A DNA stretch of 64,000 nucleotides, taken from Sphingomonas mucosissima (GTDB lineage Bacteria; Pseudomonadota; Alphaproteobacteria; Sphingomonadales; Sphingomonadaceae). The position numbers and the translations under genes are program-made. Location of the stretch: assembly GCF_002197665.1 (NCBI RefSeq), contig NZ_NBBJ01000007.1, forward strand, positions 1-64,000, read 5' to 3'. The stretch's first letter is position 1; the number at the start of each line of letters is the position of its first letter. This document shows, one piece after another, positions 54,499 to 63,579 of this stretch. The notes under the pieces were generated by a model, which saw nothing but the letters and a program-made list of their open reading frames with translations, was not told the DNA's origin and searched no databases.

Positions 54499-55691
54499 AC
54501 ACAGATGAAGCGCACTGGTCGTTCGGTCACGCCGCTTCCATCCTGTTGCCATACACGCTGCGTGGCACGCTGCTGTCATTTCTGTATCTGATCCTGCCGG
54601 CAATCCTCAGGGCGGGCGGAACCTCCCTGCCCATGACCTCGCTTTCCACGCTGGTCTTCCTTCCTGTCGGCCTGTCCTGGTTATGGGCGCCGCTGATGGA
54701 CCGCACGGCAGGCCGGGGGCGGCGGACCTGGATCGTGGGCGCACTGCTGGTTGCTTCAGCAGTATTTGCCGCGCTGTCGTGGCTCGACCCGGTAGCGGAC
54801 TATGCGTTGGTGCTGACGGTGGCGCTGATGGTGGCAGCAGCGGCAGCGACAATCGGGACGGCAACCGATGCGGCCATCATCGACGGGGTGGCAGTACGTC
54901 ACCGCGGATGGGCCAATGCATTACAGGCAGCCGGCGTAGCGCTTGGTGGCTTGGCGATCGGCGCGGTCGGCATTGTCTACGGCGCCCATGGCTGGGCCGC
55001 GACAAGCATCGTTATGGCAACCGCAGCTCTGGCCAGCGCCGGCTTCGTTGCGGTGGCGCCCCTAGCGACGGGTATAAACGTAAACGCGCCTGTTTTACGG
55101 CCCGCCGCCGGAACCTCGCTCCTGCGCGATCGACGAGTGCGGCACATGCTGCTCATAGTCATCCTGTCGCGAGCGGCGCTGCATCTTCCAATGGGTATCA
55201 TTGCCGCATTCCAGATCGATGCAGGTCTGTCGGTCGCAAGCGCTGCCCTGATCGGCGGAACGGGAGGCGCCGCGGCCGGACTGATCGGAGCAGTGCTTGG
55301 AGGCGCGATTGCCACGAAGCTGCCGCCAAAGCGGGCAATTATCGCCACGCTAGCTGCTGTCGCGACTGCGTCGCTGATGCTCGCTGCGTCAATCGCTTTG
55401 CAAGGCGCTACACCCGGAATCGCGGTCATTCTAGCGTTGTACGTGTTTCTGCTGACGACGCCCGTCTTCGTCGCGATGCATCGACAATTCATGCTTCTCG
55501 CGCGTATCGGACGACATGCCTCGGACATGAGCGTTCTCACCGGAAGCGAGTTCCTGTCCGGGATAATGATTGCCGCCACTGCAGGTTGGATTGTGCAATC
55601 CGCCGGCTATCCCACTCTCTTCGTATTGGCCGGACTCTCCGCCTTTGGGGGCATGATGTTGGTTGGCCGGTCCTTGGACGAGGGTTCGTAA
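54495..55691 (+). CDS. MFS transporter, RhtX/FptX-like siderophore importer
   Basis: Protein of 398 residues with about twelve predicted membrane helices. The early blocks (YTLRGTLLSFLYLILPAIL, FLPVGLSWLWAPLMDRTAGR) and the late FLLTTPVFVAMHRQFMLLAR match the AmpG/FptX-like (PAT) subgroup that carries ferric siderophores such as pyochelin or rhizobactin across the inner membrane as single proteins. An FecBCD-type ABC system in the same operon suggests two inner-membrane routes. The assignment to siderophore transport rests mainly on context. Confidence 0.75.
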   Translation: MNTDEAHWSFGHAASILLPYTLRGTLLSFLYLILPAILRAGGTSLPMTSLSTLVFLPVGLSWLWAPLMDRTAGRGRRTWIVGALLVASAVFAALSWLDPVADYALVLTVALMVAAAAATIGTATDAAIIDGVAVRHRGWANALQAAGVALGGLAIGAVGIVYGAHGWAATSIVMATAALASAGFVAVAPLATGINVNAPVLRPAAGTSLLRDRRVRHMLLIVILSRAALHLPMGIIAAFQIDAGLSVASAALIGGTGGAAAGLIGAVLGGAIATKLPPKRAIIATLAAVATASLMLAASIALQGATPGIAVILALYVFLLTTPVFVAMHRQFMLLARIGRHASDMSVLTGSEFLSGIMIAATAGWIVQSAGYPTLFVLAGLSAFGGMMLVGRSLDEGS

Positions 55692-55770
55692 GCATGGGCG
55701 CGACCAAATACTTCTGCTTGCCCCTGTGTAACGTTGTATCGTACCTAACCTTGAGATTGATGAGGGGGAC

Positions 55771-57888
55771 GTGGTGAGAATAATCCTGGCGCTCGGCCTA
55801 TCGGCCCTGGCGAGCAGCTACGCACATGCGCAGGAGGCGAGCGGCGTTTCAAGCAACGTTGCTGCTGACGAAAACGAAATTCTTGTCCTTGGCACCCGAG
55901 AGCAGGGCTACCGCGCAACGGTGGCGCCGCAGACCAACAAGTCCGACACTCCGATCCAGGAGACACCTTTCTCGGTACAGGTCGTTACGCGCGAACTCAT
56001 CCGCGACCGTGGGATCACGACGGTAGGTGAGGCGCTACGCTATGTTCCGGGGTTCAGCCCTCAGGTGGGTTTTGGCGCCAGCAACGATCGCTTTTACATC
56101 CGTGGCTTCATCACGCCCTACAATCTGAAGAATGGGCTGCGCCGCTCTGCGTACGCGCCCGACGAGCAGCTTCAGAACATCGAACAGGTGGAAGTGCTGA
56201 AAGGCCCGGCATCGGCTCTCTACGGTCGGTTCGAACCGGGCGGTGTCGTGAACTTCATCACCAAGAAGCCTCTCGAGAACCCCTTTTTCGAGGTCGGCGC
56301 GCTCTATGGCCAGTTCGATCATCTGCGCCTCACTGCAGACGTCTCGACGCCAATTACCGACACGCTCGGGTTCCGGATCAACGTCAGCTACGATGATCGC
56401 GACGGTTTTCGCGACTTCGTCTTCGCGCGCGACCGCTTCGTGGCTCCGGTGCTGCAATGGCGCCCCTCCGACGCGACGACGGTGACGTTGGAAGGCGAGT
56501 ACGCCCGCAAGACCGGCTATTTTGATCGCGGGTTCGCCAACGATCCGTTGTTCTTCGAAGCGCCCCGCAATCGGCAGTTTGGTGAACCCGATGCCCGCTA
56601 TGAGAACGAAGGCGGGCTCGCCAGCCTGTTCGTCGATCACCGCTTTTCGGATGCGATCTCCGGCCGGGTGGCCTTGGGCTATTCGGACTTCACCAAGGAC
56701 AGCTACTATTACGCCTTCGGCTTTCCGCCGATCGATCGAGCCGATCCCGAGCGCCCCCTCGTCAATCGGCGGCCAAGCCTCGCCTTTGACCGACAACGGG
56801 ATCTGACCGCACAGGCCGAGCTGTATGCGCGCTTCAACACCGGCGACGTCGAGCACAAAGCGCTCGCCGGCGTCGAGTATGGCTATGATCGCTGGCGGTT
56901 TGACGTGCGGAACACCCCCTTTGGCGTGAACCTCCCGATCGACTTCTATTCACCCGCTTACGGTCAAAGCGCGACGCCAACCATCCTGACTGCAGACGGT
57001 GCGTGGAACAGCGACACCACCGCGATCTACGCGCAGGACGAATTGAAACTTAGCGCATTCAGGCTGCTCGCCGGCGGGCGCTATGACTGGAACAGATTGT
57101 CGAACAGGGATGCGCTCGGCGGGCCCGGCGACGAGGAGACCCGGCGTGGTGCCTTCTCGCCTCGGATCGGCCTGACATGGACGCCGGCTCAGGCTGTTTC
57201 GCTCTATGCGAGCTGGTCGCGCTCGTTCCGTGCGCAGGTGGACGTCGGCCGGCTGCGCGACGGCGCACTGCCTCGCCCTTTGATCGGCGAGAGCCTGGAA
57301 GCGGGCATCAAGGCCAGCCTCCTCAACGGCCGCCTTACACCTACGCTCGCACTCTTCGACATCGATCGCCGGAATGTCGCCGTTTCCGATCCGGAGGATT
57401 TCGATCTCGTCATCCAGATCGGGCGCTCGCGCTCGCGCGGCATCGAGTTCGAACTGCCGGCGGTGATCAGCCCCCGCTGGCGGATCATCGCCAACTACAC
57501 CTACCTCGACGCGGACGTCCGCGAAGACACGTTCGTCACGCCAGGCGCTCGACTGGTCAATGCGCCCGAACATTCTGCTAGCTTGTGGACGACCTATGAC
57601 CTTGCCGGCCCCTTGCAGGGCGCGAGCGTCGGCGTGGGCGCACAACATATCGGAAATCGTGCCGGCAATACCGACAACTCCATCGTCCTGCCGGCCTACA
57701 CGCGGTTCGACGCGAACCTGGCCTACGATTTCGACGCGGGGTTCGGTCCGCTTCGTGCGCAGCTGAACGTGCTCAATATGTTCGACAAGTTCTACTATGA
57801 CAGCGGCGGCGCCTTCATTCCGCTTTATCCTGGTGCGCCGCGCACGGTGACGGCGAGCCTGTCTTACCGCTTCGGCAGCGCGCGATGA
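55771..57888 (+). CDS. TonB-dependent receptor 2 of the siderophore operon (FhuA/FoxA type)
   Basis: Protein of 705 residues: signal peptide (VRIILALGLSALASSYAHAQ), TonB box region (NEILVLGTRE), SDTPIQETPFSVQVVTRELI (typical of ferric hydroxamate and catecholate receptors), plug with FYIRGF and VLKGPASALYGRFEPGGVVN, and barrel ending VTASLSYRF. GTG 55771 and GTG 55774 both follow GAGGGGGA; the start is one of these. It lies 79 bases after the MFS gene and its stop overlaps the next ATG by 4 bases. Confidence 0.88.
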   Translation: MVRIILALGLSALASSYAHAQEASGVSSNVAADENEILVLGTREQGYRATVAPQTNKSDTPIQETPFSVQVVTRELIRDRGITTVGEALRYVPGFSPQVGFGASNDRFYIRGFITPYNLKNGLRRSAYAPDEQLQNIEQVEVLKGPASALYGRFEPGGVVNFITKKPLENPFFEVGALYGQFDHLRLTADVSTPITDTLGFRINVSYDDRDGFRDFVFARDRFVAPVLQWRPSDATTVTLEGEYARKTGYFDRGFANDPLFFEAPRNRQFGEPDARYENEGGLASLFVDHRFSDAISGRVALGYSDFTKDSYYYAFGFPPIDRADPERPLVNRRPSLAFDRQRDLTAQAELYARFNTGDVEHKALAGVEYGYDRWRFDVRNTPFGVNLPIDFYSPAYGQSATPTILTADGAWNSDTTAIYAQDELKLSAFRLLAGGRYDWNRLSNRDALGGPGDEETRRGAFSPRIGLTWTPAQAVSLYASWSRSFRAQVDVGRLRDGALPRPLIGESLEAGIKASLLNGRLTPTLALFDIDRRNVAVSDPEDFDLVIQIGRSRSRGIEFELPAVISPRWRIIANYTYLDADVREDTFVTPGARLVNAPEHSASLWTTYDLAGPLQGASVGVGAQHIGNRAGNTDNSIVLPAYTRFDANLAYDFDAGFGPLRAQLNVLNMFDKFYYDSGGAFIPLYPGAPRTVTASLSYRFGSAR

Positions 57889-59069
57889 GGCTTTTGGCGC
57901 CCGCGCTCGCGCTCGGCCTCGCGCTAGCAGGCTGCGGCGGTTCGCCTGACCCGGCTGTTTCGACCGAGGCCGTCGCAGGACGCGAGATACCGATGGCGCA
58001 TGCCAAGACCTTTCGCGTCGTCGAGCGTGACGGTTATCGCGTGGTCGACCTGAAAGCCTCCGTGGTGAGTTGGGGCGGCGACGCCGTGGGAGAGGAGCAG
58101 TTCCAGCGCCTAGTCCTCGTCCCGCGTGAACAAACCCCGCCTCCACTCACCGGCGACCTTGCTGGCGCGACGCTTATCCGGACGCCAGTGATGCGCATCG
58201 CCAGCAACACGGGGTTCCACGAAGCGATTACGAAGGTGCTCGGCGTCAATGATCGGCTCGTCGCGGTGGGCGGCGTAAAATCCTATGACGATGCACTGCG
58301 CGCGCGGGTGCGCAGCGGAGCGGTGCGCCAGATCGGCTATGGCTGGCACTCCCCGCCCGCGCTCGACGCTTTGGTAGCGTCGAAGCCCGATGTGCTCCTG
58401 ATGAGCATGGGCGATATGAAGAATGTCGGCGCCAAGCCGCGCGTCGAAGCGCTGGGCATTCCTGTCGTCCCTATCTTTCTCGATAATGAACCCGATTACA
58501 TGGGCCGCGTCGAATATGTGCGCCTCGTCGGCATGCTGGCCGGGCGCGAGACGGAGGCCGAGGCGTTCGTCGCCATGGTGGCGCGTAATGTCGACGCCTT
58601 GAAGAAAGCGGCCGCCGCGCAGCCGATCCGCAGCGTGATCTCGGCTTGGTTTTCCGGCGGCGATCAATGGAACCCTGTGATCCGCAACGCAGATGCCAAG
58701 CTGCTGCGGGACGCCAACGGGCGCAATCCATTCGAGGGTCCCGACGATCCACGCAAGGACAGCTTCAATCGCATATCGACGGAGGAACTGATCGCGCGCG
58801 GACGGGATGCCGATTGCTGGATCCTGAGGGACTCGCACTCGCAACCCTTCACCGATCGCGCCGTGCTCGAACGCTTCAAGGCGTATCGAGACGGGTGCCT
58901 CTTCGCTGCCGATGGAATGACCAAGCCCGAAGCGGATGCATTCGACTATTACGAAACGGCCGTAATCCGCCCCGATCTCGTTCTCGGCGATATCGTGCGG
59001 ATGCTTCACCCCGCGTTGCGTGATCAACCTTTCCGCTACATCCGGCTTGACACGCGAGCGCCACAATGA
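57885..59069 (+). CDS. Siderophore ABC transporter substrate-binding lipoprotein (FecB/FepB type)
   Basis: Protein of 394 residues. The lipobox LALAGC (Cys about 17) makes it a lipoprotein tethered to the inner membrane. A helical-backbone class III binding fold follows, with LGVNDRLVAVGGVKSYDD, ALVASKPDVLLMSMGDM and VRLVGMLAGRETEAEAF. It is unusually long for this family because of an N-terminal section of about 90 residues before the first lobe. It is co-translated with the permease gene (ATGA overlap). Confidence 0.85.
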   Translation: MRLLAPALALGLALAGCGGSPDPAVSTEAVAGREIPMAHAKTFRVVERDGYRVVDLKASVVSWGGDAVGEEQFQRLVLVPREQTPPPLTGDLAGATLIRTPVMRIASNTGFHEAITKVLGVNDRLVAVGGVKSYDDALRARVRSGAVRQIGYGWHSPPALDALVASKPDVLLMSMGDMKNVGAKPRVEALGIPVVPIFLDNEPDYMGRVEYVRLVGMLAGRETEAEAFVAMVARNVDALKKAAAAQPIRSVISAWFSGGDQWNPVIRNADAKLLRDANGRNPFEGPDDPRKDSFNRISTEELIARGRDADCWILRDSHSQPFTDRAVLERFKAYRDGCLFAADGMTKPEADAFDYYETAVIRPDLVLGDIVRMLHPALRDQPFRYIRLDTRAPQ

Positions 59070-60100
59070 CGCCGGCGCTCCGCAGCACTGTTGGCACGAT
59101 CCTGCTGGCGCTTGCCCTGGTCATGGCGGCGCTGTTCGCGCTGGCGTTCGGCACCGTGGGGATCGGCATGGGAGAAGCCGCAGCAAGCCTGTTCGGGGGA
59201 GCCGATCCTATGAACGCTCAGATCGTGCGTGAATTGCGGCTACCCCGCGTGGTTACCGCAATCATCGCCGGGAGTGCGCTAGGCATCGGGGGCGTGCTGA
59301 TGCAAGCCTTGTTCCGCAACCCAATGGCCGATGCCTGGTCGCTCGGTCTTACTGCGGGAGGGCAGCTAGGAGTTGCGCTGCTAGTGACGGCGGCGGCCTT
59401 CTCCGGCCCTGCGGCAATCGCATTTCTACAGTCCTTTGAAGGCGTCTCGATCACCGCGGGCGCGATGCTGGGCATCGGCCTGTTTGCGCTGGCCATGGCC
59501 GCGCTCGCTCGCCGGGTGGGGACGGTGACTCTGCTGGTCGTGGGGTTGATGCTGGGGTTCACCGTACAAGGTATAGTCAGCGTCGTGATCCATTTTGCCA
59601 ACCGCGTCGGCGGGCGTGTCTTCTCAGGATGGAGCGACGGCAATTTTGCAGGCGTCACCGCGTCGGACCTGCCGATGCTGGCGCTTCCAGTCGCTGCTGG
59701 CGTGATGCTGGCGCTGTACAACGCCAAGCCGCTGACGGCGCTGCTGCTGGGCGAAACCTACGCGCGCAGCCTTGGTACCGACGTCACGCGCCTGCGCCGG
59801 CTGACCCTTGCCGCCGTCGTACTCCTGGTCGCACCCGTCACCGCCTATTGCGGTCCGGTGACGTTCATTGGACTGATCGTGCCGCACTTTGCGCGTGCGA
59901 TTGCGGGGACGGCGCGGATCATGCCCCTTCTGCCGCTCGCCGCCCTCTCCGGGGCCTGCTTGGCGATTGCGGCGGACACCGTGGTGCATGCTCCATGGGA
60001 GCAGCACTTCCTTCACCTGAATGCCGTGCTTGCGCTGGTGGGTGCGCCAGTGGTGATCGGCCTGTTGATCTTTTCGTCCACGATGCGGGGGCAACGCTGA
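59066..60100 (+). CDS. FecCD-type iron ABC transporter permease
   Basis: Protein of 344 residues with about ten membrane helices. FecCD marks: RLPRVVTAIIAGSALGIGGV, MQALFRNPMADAWSLGLTAG, and a late FIGLIVPHFARAIAGTARIM with the conserved ATPase-contact loop. It is co-translated with both neighbours. Only one permease gene is present, so the transporter is probably a homodimer in the membrane. Confidence 0.9.
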   Translation: MTPALRSTVGTILLALALVMAALFALAFGTVGIGMGEAAASLFGGADPMNAQIVRELRLPRVVTAIIAGSALGIGGVLMQALFRNPMADAWSLGLTAGGQLGVALLVTAAAFSGPAAIAFLQSFEGVSITAGAMLGIGLFALAMAALARRVGTVTLLVVGLMLGFTVQGIVSVVIHFANRVGGRVFSGWSDGNFAGVTASDLPMLALPVAAGVMLALYNAKPLTALLLGETYARSLGTDVTRLRRLTLAAVVLLVAPVTAYCGPVTFIGLIVPHFARAIAGTARIMPLLPLAALSGACLAIAADTVVHAPWEQHFLHLNAVLALVGAPVVIGLLIFSSTMRGQR

Positions 60101-60867
60101 TGCTATCTCTGGAAGGTCTTTCCGTCGGGTACGCCGCGCCGCGCGGCATCGTGCTGGCCAGTCTTGACGTTAGGGTTGCCCCTGGCCGCTTCGTTTGCGT
60201 GCTCGGCCGGAACGGGGCCGGCAAATCCACTCTCATGCGTACCCTTGCCGGGCTTCAAAATGCGACCGGCGGCGTCGCCAGCTTGGATGGTGAGGATATC
60301 GCAGGGCTGCGCCCGCAGACGCGCGCCCAGCGCATTGCGGTGGTACTGACGGAGCGTTCGTCCAGCCCGGGTCTGACCGTGGACGACGTGGTATCGCTTG
60401 GTCGCCAGCCCTTCACAGGCTGGCAGGGGCGCCTCACCGCCGACGATCGCGCGCAGGTCTCCGCTGCGCTGGAGCTTGCAGGGGCGTCGCCATTCGCCAA
60501 TCGCTTGTTTGACGATCTGTCCGATGGCGAACGGCAACGCGTGATGATCGCACGCGCCATCGCGCAGTCTCCCCAGTTGATGGTGCTGGACGAAATCACC
60601 GCCTTCCTCGATCTGCCGGGTCGGGTCGAAACCATGGCTCTGCTGCGCGCACATGCTCGAGAAACGGGCGGGATCGTGCTCCTGTCGAGTCATGACCTCG
60701 ACCTGTCGCTCCAACTCGCCGACGAAGTATGGCTACTCGACGGCCGCGGTGGCCTGGCTATGGGTACGGCGGATGCTTTGATCGCCTCCGGCCAAATTGG
60801 GCGCGCGTTCGACACCGACGCAGTTCGCTTCTCGCCCACGTTGGGCCGGTTCGAACTCGTCCGATAG
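60100..60867 (+). CDS. ABC transporter ATP-binding protein (FecE/FepC type)
   Basis: Protein of 255 residues with Walker A GRNGAGKST, Q-loop region near VLTERSSSPGLTVDDVV, signature LSDGERQRV, Walker B QLMVLDEITAFLD and switch His in LLSSHDLDLSL. It closes the operon. ATG 60100 overlaps the permease stop (TGATG). It energises import of the siderophore bound by the lipoprotein. Confidence 0.92.
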   Translation: MLSLEGLSVGYAAPRGIVLASLDVRVAPGRFVCVLGRNGAGKSTLMRTLAGLQNATGGVASLDGEDIAGLRPQTRAQRIAVVLTERSSSPGLTVDDVVSLGRQPFTGWQGRLTADDRAQVSAALELAGASPFANRLFDDLSDGERQRVMIARAIAQSPQLMVLDEITAFLDLPGRVETMALLRAHARETGGIVLLSSHDLDLSLQLADEVWLLDGRGGLAMGTADALIASGQIGRAFDTDAVRFSPTLGRFELVR

Positions 60868-60910
60868 ATCGCCCGTAGTAGGTGCCGCCAGTCCGTCCTA
60901 AAGCCGAAGC

Positions 60911-61834
60911 TTAGTCGGCCACAGGCGTTCGGAAGTACAACCGTGCCCCAGCCGCCGAGCGCGGCACCATGCGCGCCGTCCCCAGCGACACTTCGCCCCG
61001 CAAAGGTCGGTCGGTAGCCAGATCAATGGAGACCAAACCCGGCGCTCCATTGGTTTCGCGGAGCAGCAGCTCCCAACCTTGCCCAAGTAAGCGCGTGCCC
61101 GCCGCCGTATCCTCCCGTGAGAAACCCGTTTTTTCAAGCTGCGCTACGAGCTTCGCGTGCAGCAGCGGTTCGACGTCGATTGCAACGCGGGTCACGTCGA
61201 ACCGACCTTGTCCTGCTGTAAGGCGGGCCTCGAGCACGTCGGCACGCGCGGTGCGGGGCGGCGAGTTCGGCGCAGCCTGCGACTGCCACCGGTAGAACTC
61301 TGGCCGATAAACCATCGCCCAAACGGCAACATTAGGTCCCTCGGCAGTGTCGTCGCATTGCACAGCGTCATACCACGGCACCGGAGGCTGTGCCTGCGTC
61401 CATTCGGCCCGCGAGCGCCGCATCTGGGTTCCGCACGTGCCCTGCCACGTCTTCGCAAGCGCTTCGAACGGGACCGGCTCGTCGTGTCCCAATGCCACCC
61501 CCACCTTGCCAACCGGTTCGTTGAACCTGTTGGTAGGTGCGAATAGCTCGAGATACGTGCTCCGCCCGCGAAGGAAAACGCGGTCTGCGTCGGGTTTGGG
61601 TGGGGCGTAGTCGGGCAGGCCTCCATCCGTGCGGCCGAGCAGAATGGCGAGTTCGCGATTATCACGGATTGCGGCGAACGTTTCCTTATCGAGAACCACA
61701 TAGAGGTGATTGAGCGCCGGCGAACGCATCGCACCTATGGGAGGGTGCACCTGCTGCATTCCGGTGCTGCATGAAGTGGCGCCCAAGGCGACAAGGGCCG
61801 CGAAGCCTCTTAGGAGTCCCTTGAAGGGAGGCAT
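60911..61834 (-). CDS. DUF5829 family lipoprotein
   Basis: Protein of 307 residues. The leader LLRGFAALVALGATSCSTGM ends in a lipobox-like ATSC. The conserved start of the domain is ALNHLYVVLDKETFAAIRDN, followed by RGRSTYLELFAP and KVGVALGHDEPVPFEAL, a glyoxalase/VOC-like arrangement of strands. DUF5829 is of unknown function. ATG 61834 has GGAG upstream. It is convergent with the siderophore operon. Confidence 0.75.
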   Translation of the reverse strand: MPPFKGLLRGFAALVALGATSCSTGMQQVHPPIGAMRSPALNHLYVVLDKETFAAIRDNRELAILLGRTDGGLPDYAPPKPDADRVFLRGRSTYLELFAPTNRFNEPVGKVGVALGHDEPVPFEALAKTWQGTCGTQMRRSRAEWTQAQPPVPWYDAVQCDDTAEGPNVAVWAMVYRPEFYRWQSQAAPNSPPRTARADVLEARLTAGQGRFDVTRVAIDVEPLLHAKLVAQLEKTGFSREDTAAGTRLLGQGWELLLRETNGAPGLVSIDLATDRPLRGEVSLGTARMVPRSAAGARLYFRTPVAD

Positions 61835-62098
61835 TGAGACAGCTCCGGAACTATCGGGTCGCACGTCCTTGCTGTCTGCACCGCCAAGCTCGGTGCCACA
61901 AGGTTTGTGCCGCAATCGGCCGCTGCCTGGCGAAGAGGTGGACCTCGCGGCTGATGGCGGCTTTTGGGGGACCGCAAATTCGGTCCTGAATGTCGTGCTG
62001 TGGATCGTGAGCTGCCCGACGGCATCTGGGACATTTGATGCCAGACAGCTTTGGGGATTGAAAGCATCGAAAGCCGCCGACGCGCGGTGCTACAACTG

Positions 62099-63385
62099 TT
62101 AGACGAACAGACTGCGTTCAACGCGGATCGCGGCCACAAGGCGGTTCAGATCTTCCGGTGTGTTGAACAGGGCCGGTGTCACCCGCATCACCGGACCCGA
62201 AGCAAGCCCGGCCTTCGCCACGACCAAAACGCCGTGCCGCTCGACGAAGCGTTTCTGTACTTCCCGCGCCTGTTCGATTGTGGTCTGCCCTGGTAACCGG
62301 AACGCGCCAATCACCGCATACCGGTCCCGATCATTCGGCTGCACAATTTCCAGCCCGCGGATGTCGCGCACTCGCTCTACCCAATAGTCGCGAAGGCCGC
62401 GAAGGTAGGTCAGCTTGCGATCCGGACCGATCTCGTAGTGCTGCGCCACGGCGTGGGGCACAGTCAGCTTTGCCGCAAAATCGATCGTTCCGGTCGGAAC
62501 CCGTGCGCGCACATCGTCCTGATCACGAATACGGTTGCCCAACCAGGGAGCGATATCGTTCTTGCGCCCTTCGCGAATGTAAACGCCGCCGGTTCCCAGA
62601 GGAGCCGCGACCCATTTGTGAAGGCTGAAACCCATGAAATCAATGTCCATTGCATCGACGTCGACCGGCATCAGGCCAACCGATTGTGCGGCGTCTAGGA
62701 TGATGTCGATCCCGCGCGACTTAGCCATCTTTGCGATATCGGCCACCGGCATGACGAGGCCGTTTCGGTTGGAGACATGCGTCAGCAACAGCATTCGCAA
62801 GCGAGGTGTTTCGTTGAACAGCCGCTCATAGGCTTCAAGAATGTTGCCGGTGGTCGATGGTTCGGGAATGGCGACGCGCTTCAAGATCACGTCGCGTGTC
62901 GCCTCCAGATGCTCCATCGCGTACTGCATTTCATCGTAATCGACATCGGCCATGGCGATCGTATCGCCGGGCTTGAGCGGCGTATAATTCACGATCAGGC
63001 CGTAGAGTGCTTCGGTCCCGCCGGCGCAAAGCGCAACCTCGGCCGGCGATGCACCGATCAGTTTTGCCACGTCATCGGTGGCGGGCTGCAACCGTTCGTC
63101 TCGCGTCGGACCGGCCAGTGCGCTGCGCAAGAAAACAGAATGATGACTGTTAACCCAATCGGTATTCTGCCGATAATAGGCATGTGTCGCACGTGTCATC
63201 GCGCCGTAATAAGCGGCGTCGAGGCTCACTATCGTGCGATCAATGTCGTAAAGCTCGGTGTACGGCCCAGTCTTGCTGCCGTCATGGCTCTGCGCCAGAG
63301 CTGGGCTGGCGAGCGGTAACGCTGCGGCGCCCCATAACAGCGTACGGCGGTCGATAATCGATAGCGCGGGCGAATTGTTCGTCAT
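62099..63385 (-). CDS. Tat-exported class V PLP-dependent aminotransferase-fold enzyme
   Basis: Protein of 428 residues. The N-terminus IDRRTLLWGAAALPLASPAL contains a twin-arginine motif and a short hydrophobic core before ASPALA-Q, so a folded, cofactor-loaded enzyme is probably exported to the periplasm. The PLP fold shows AGGTEALYGLIVNY (phosphate site), DIILDAAQSVGLMPVD (Asp to pyridine N) and GFSLHKWVAAPLGTGGVYI (Lys Schiff base). The closest known family is the isopenicillin-N-epimerase/cysteine-desulfurase-like group. It is divergent from a TonB receptor with 194 bases between them. Substrate unknown. Confidence 0.85.
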   Translation of the reverse strand: MTNNSPALSIIDRRTLLWGAAALPLASPALAQSHDGSKTGPYTELYDIDRTIVSLDAAYYGAMTRATHAYYRQNTDWVNSHHSVFLRSALAGPTRDERLQPATDDVAKLIGASPAEVALCAGGTEALYGLIVNYTPLKPGDTIAMADVDYDEMQYAMEHLEATRDVILKRVAIPEPSTTGNILEAYERLFNETPRLRMLLLTHVSNRNGLVMPVADIAKMAKSRGIDIILDAAQSVGLMPVDVDAMDIDFMGFSLHKWVAAPLGTGGVYIREGRKNDIAPWLGNRIRDQDDVRARVPTGTIDFAAKLTVPHAVAQHYEIGPDRKLTYLRGLRDYWVERVRDIRGLEIVQPNDRDRYAVIGAFRLPGQTTIEQAREVQKRFVERHGVLVVAKAGLASGPVMRVTPALFNTPEDLNRLVAAIRVERSLFV

Positions 63386-63579
63386 CGATTTGTGTCTTCC
63401 TGGTACCACATGGGCCAGGCCGGGCCGAGCGCGAAACGGAAGGCGCTTGACCTAGGCCGCCCGCGATGCTTGAGGCAATGATACACCATATCCCTTTTCA
63501 AATTCCTACTGGTTAGTCACGCGCTCCGGCGATGCGCAGCAGGGCGCCGTTCCAGTTCTCCACGCGTCGAGGTATTCAG

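Noticed and set aside
56950..58146. A 398-codon minus-strand frame
   Set aside because: Antisense to the second siderophore receptor and the binding lipoprotein. Its product is rich in Arg, Ala and Pro, without domain motifs.
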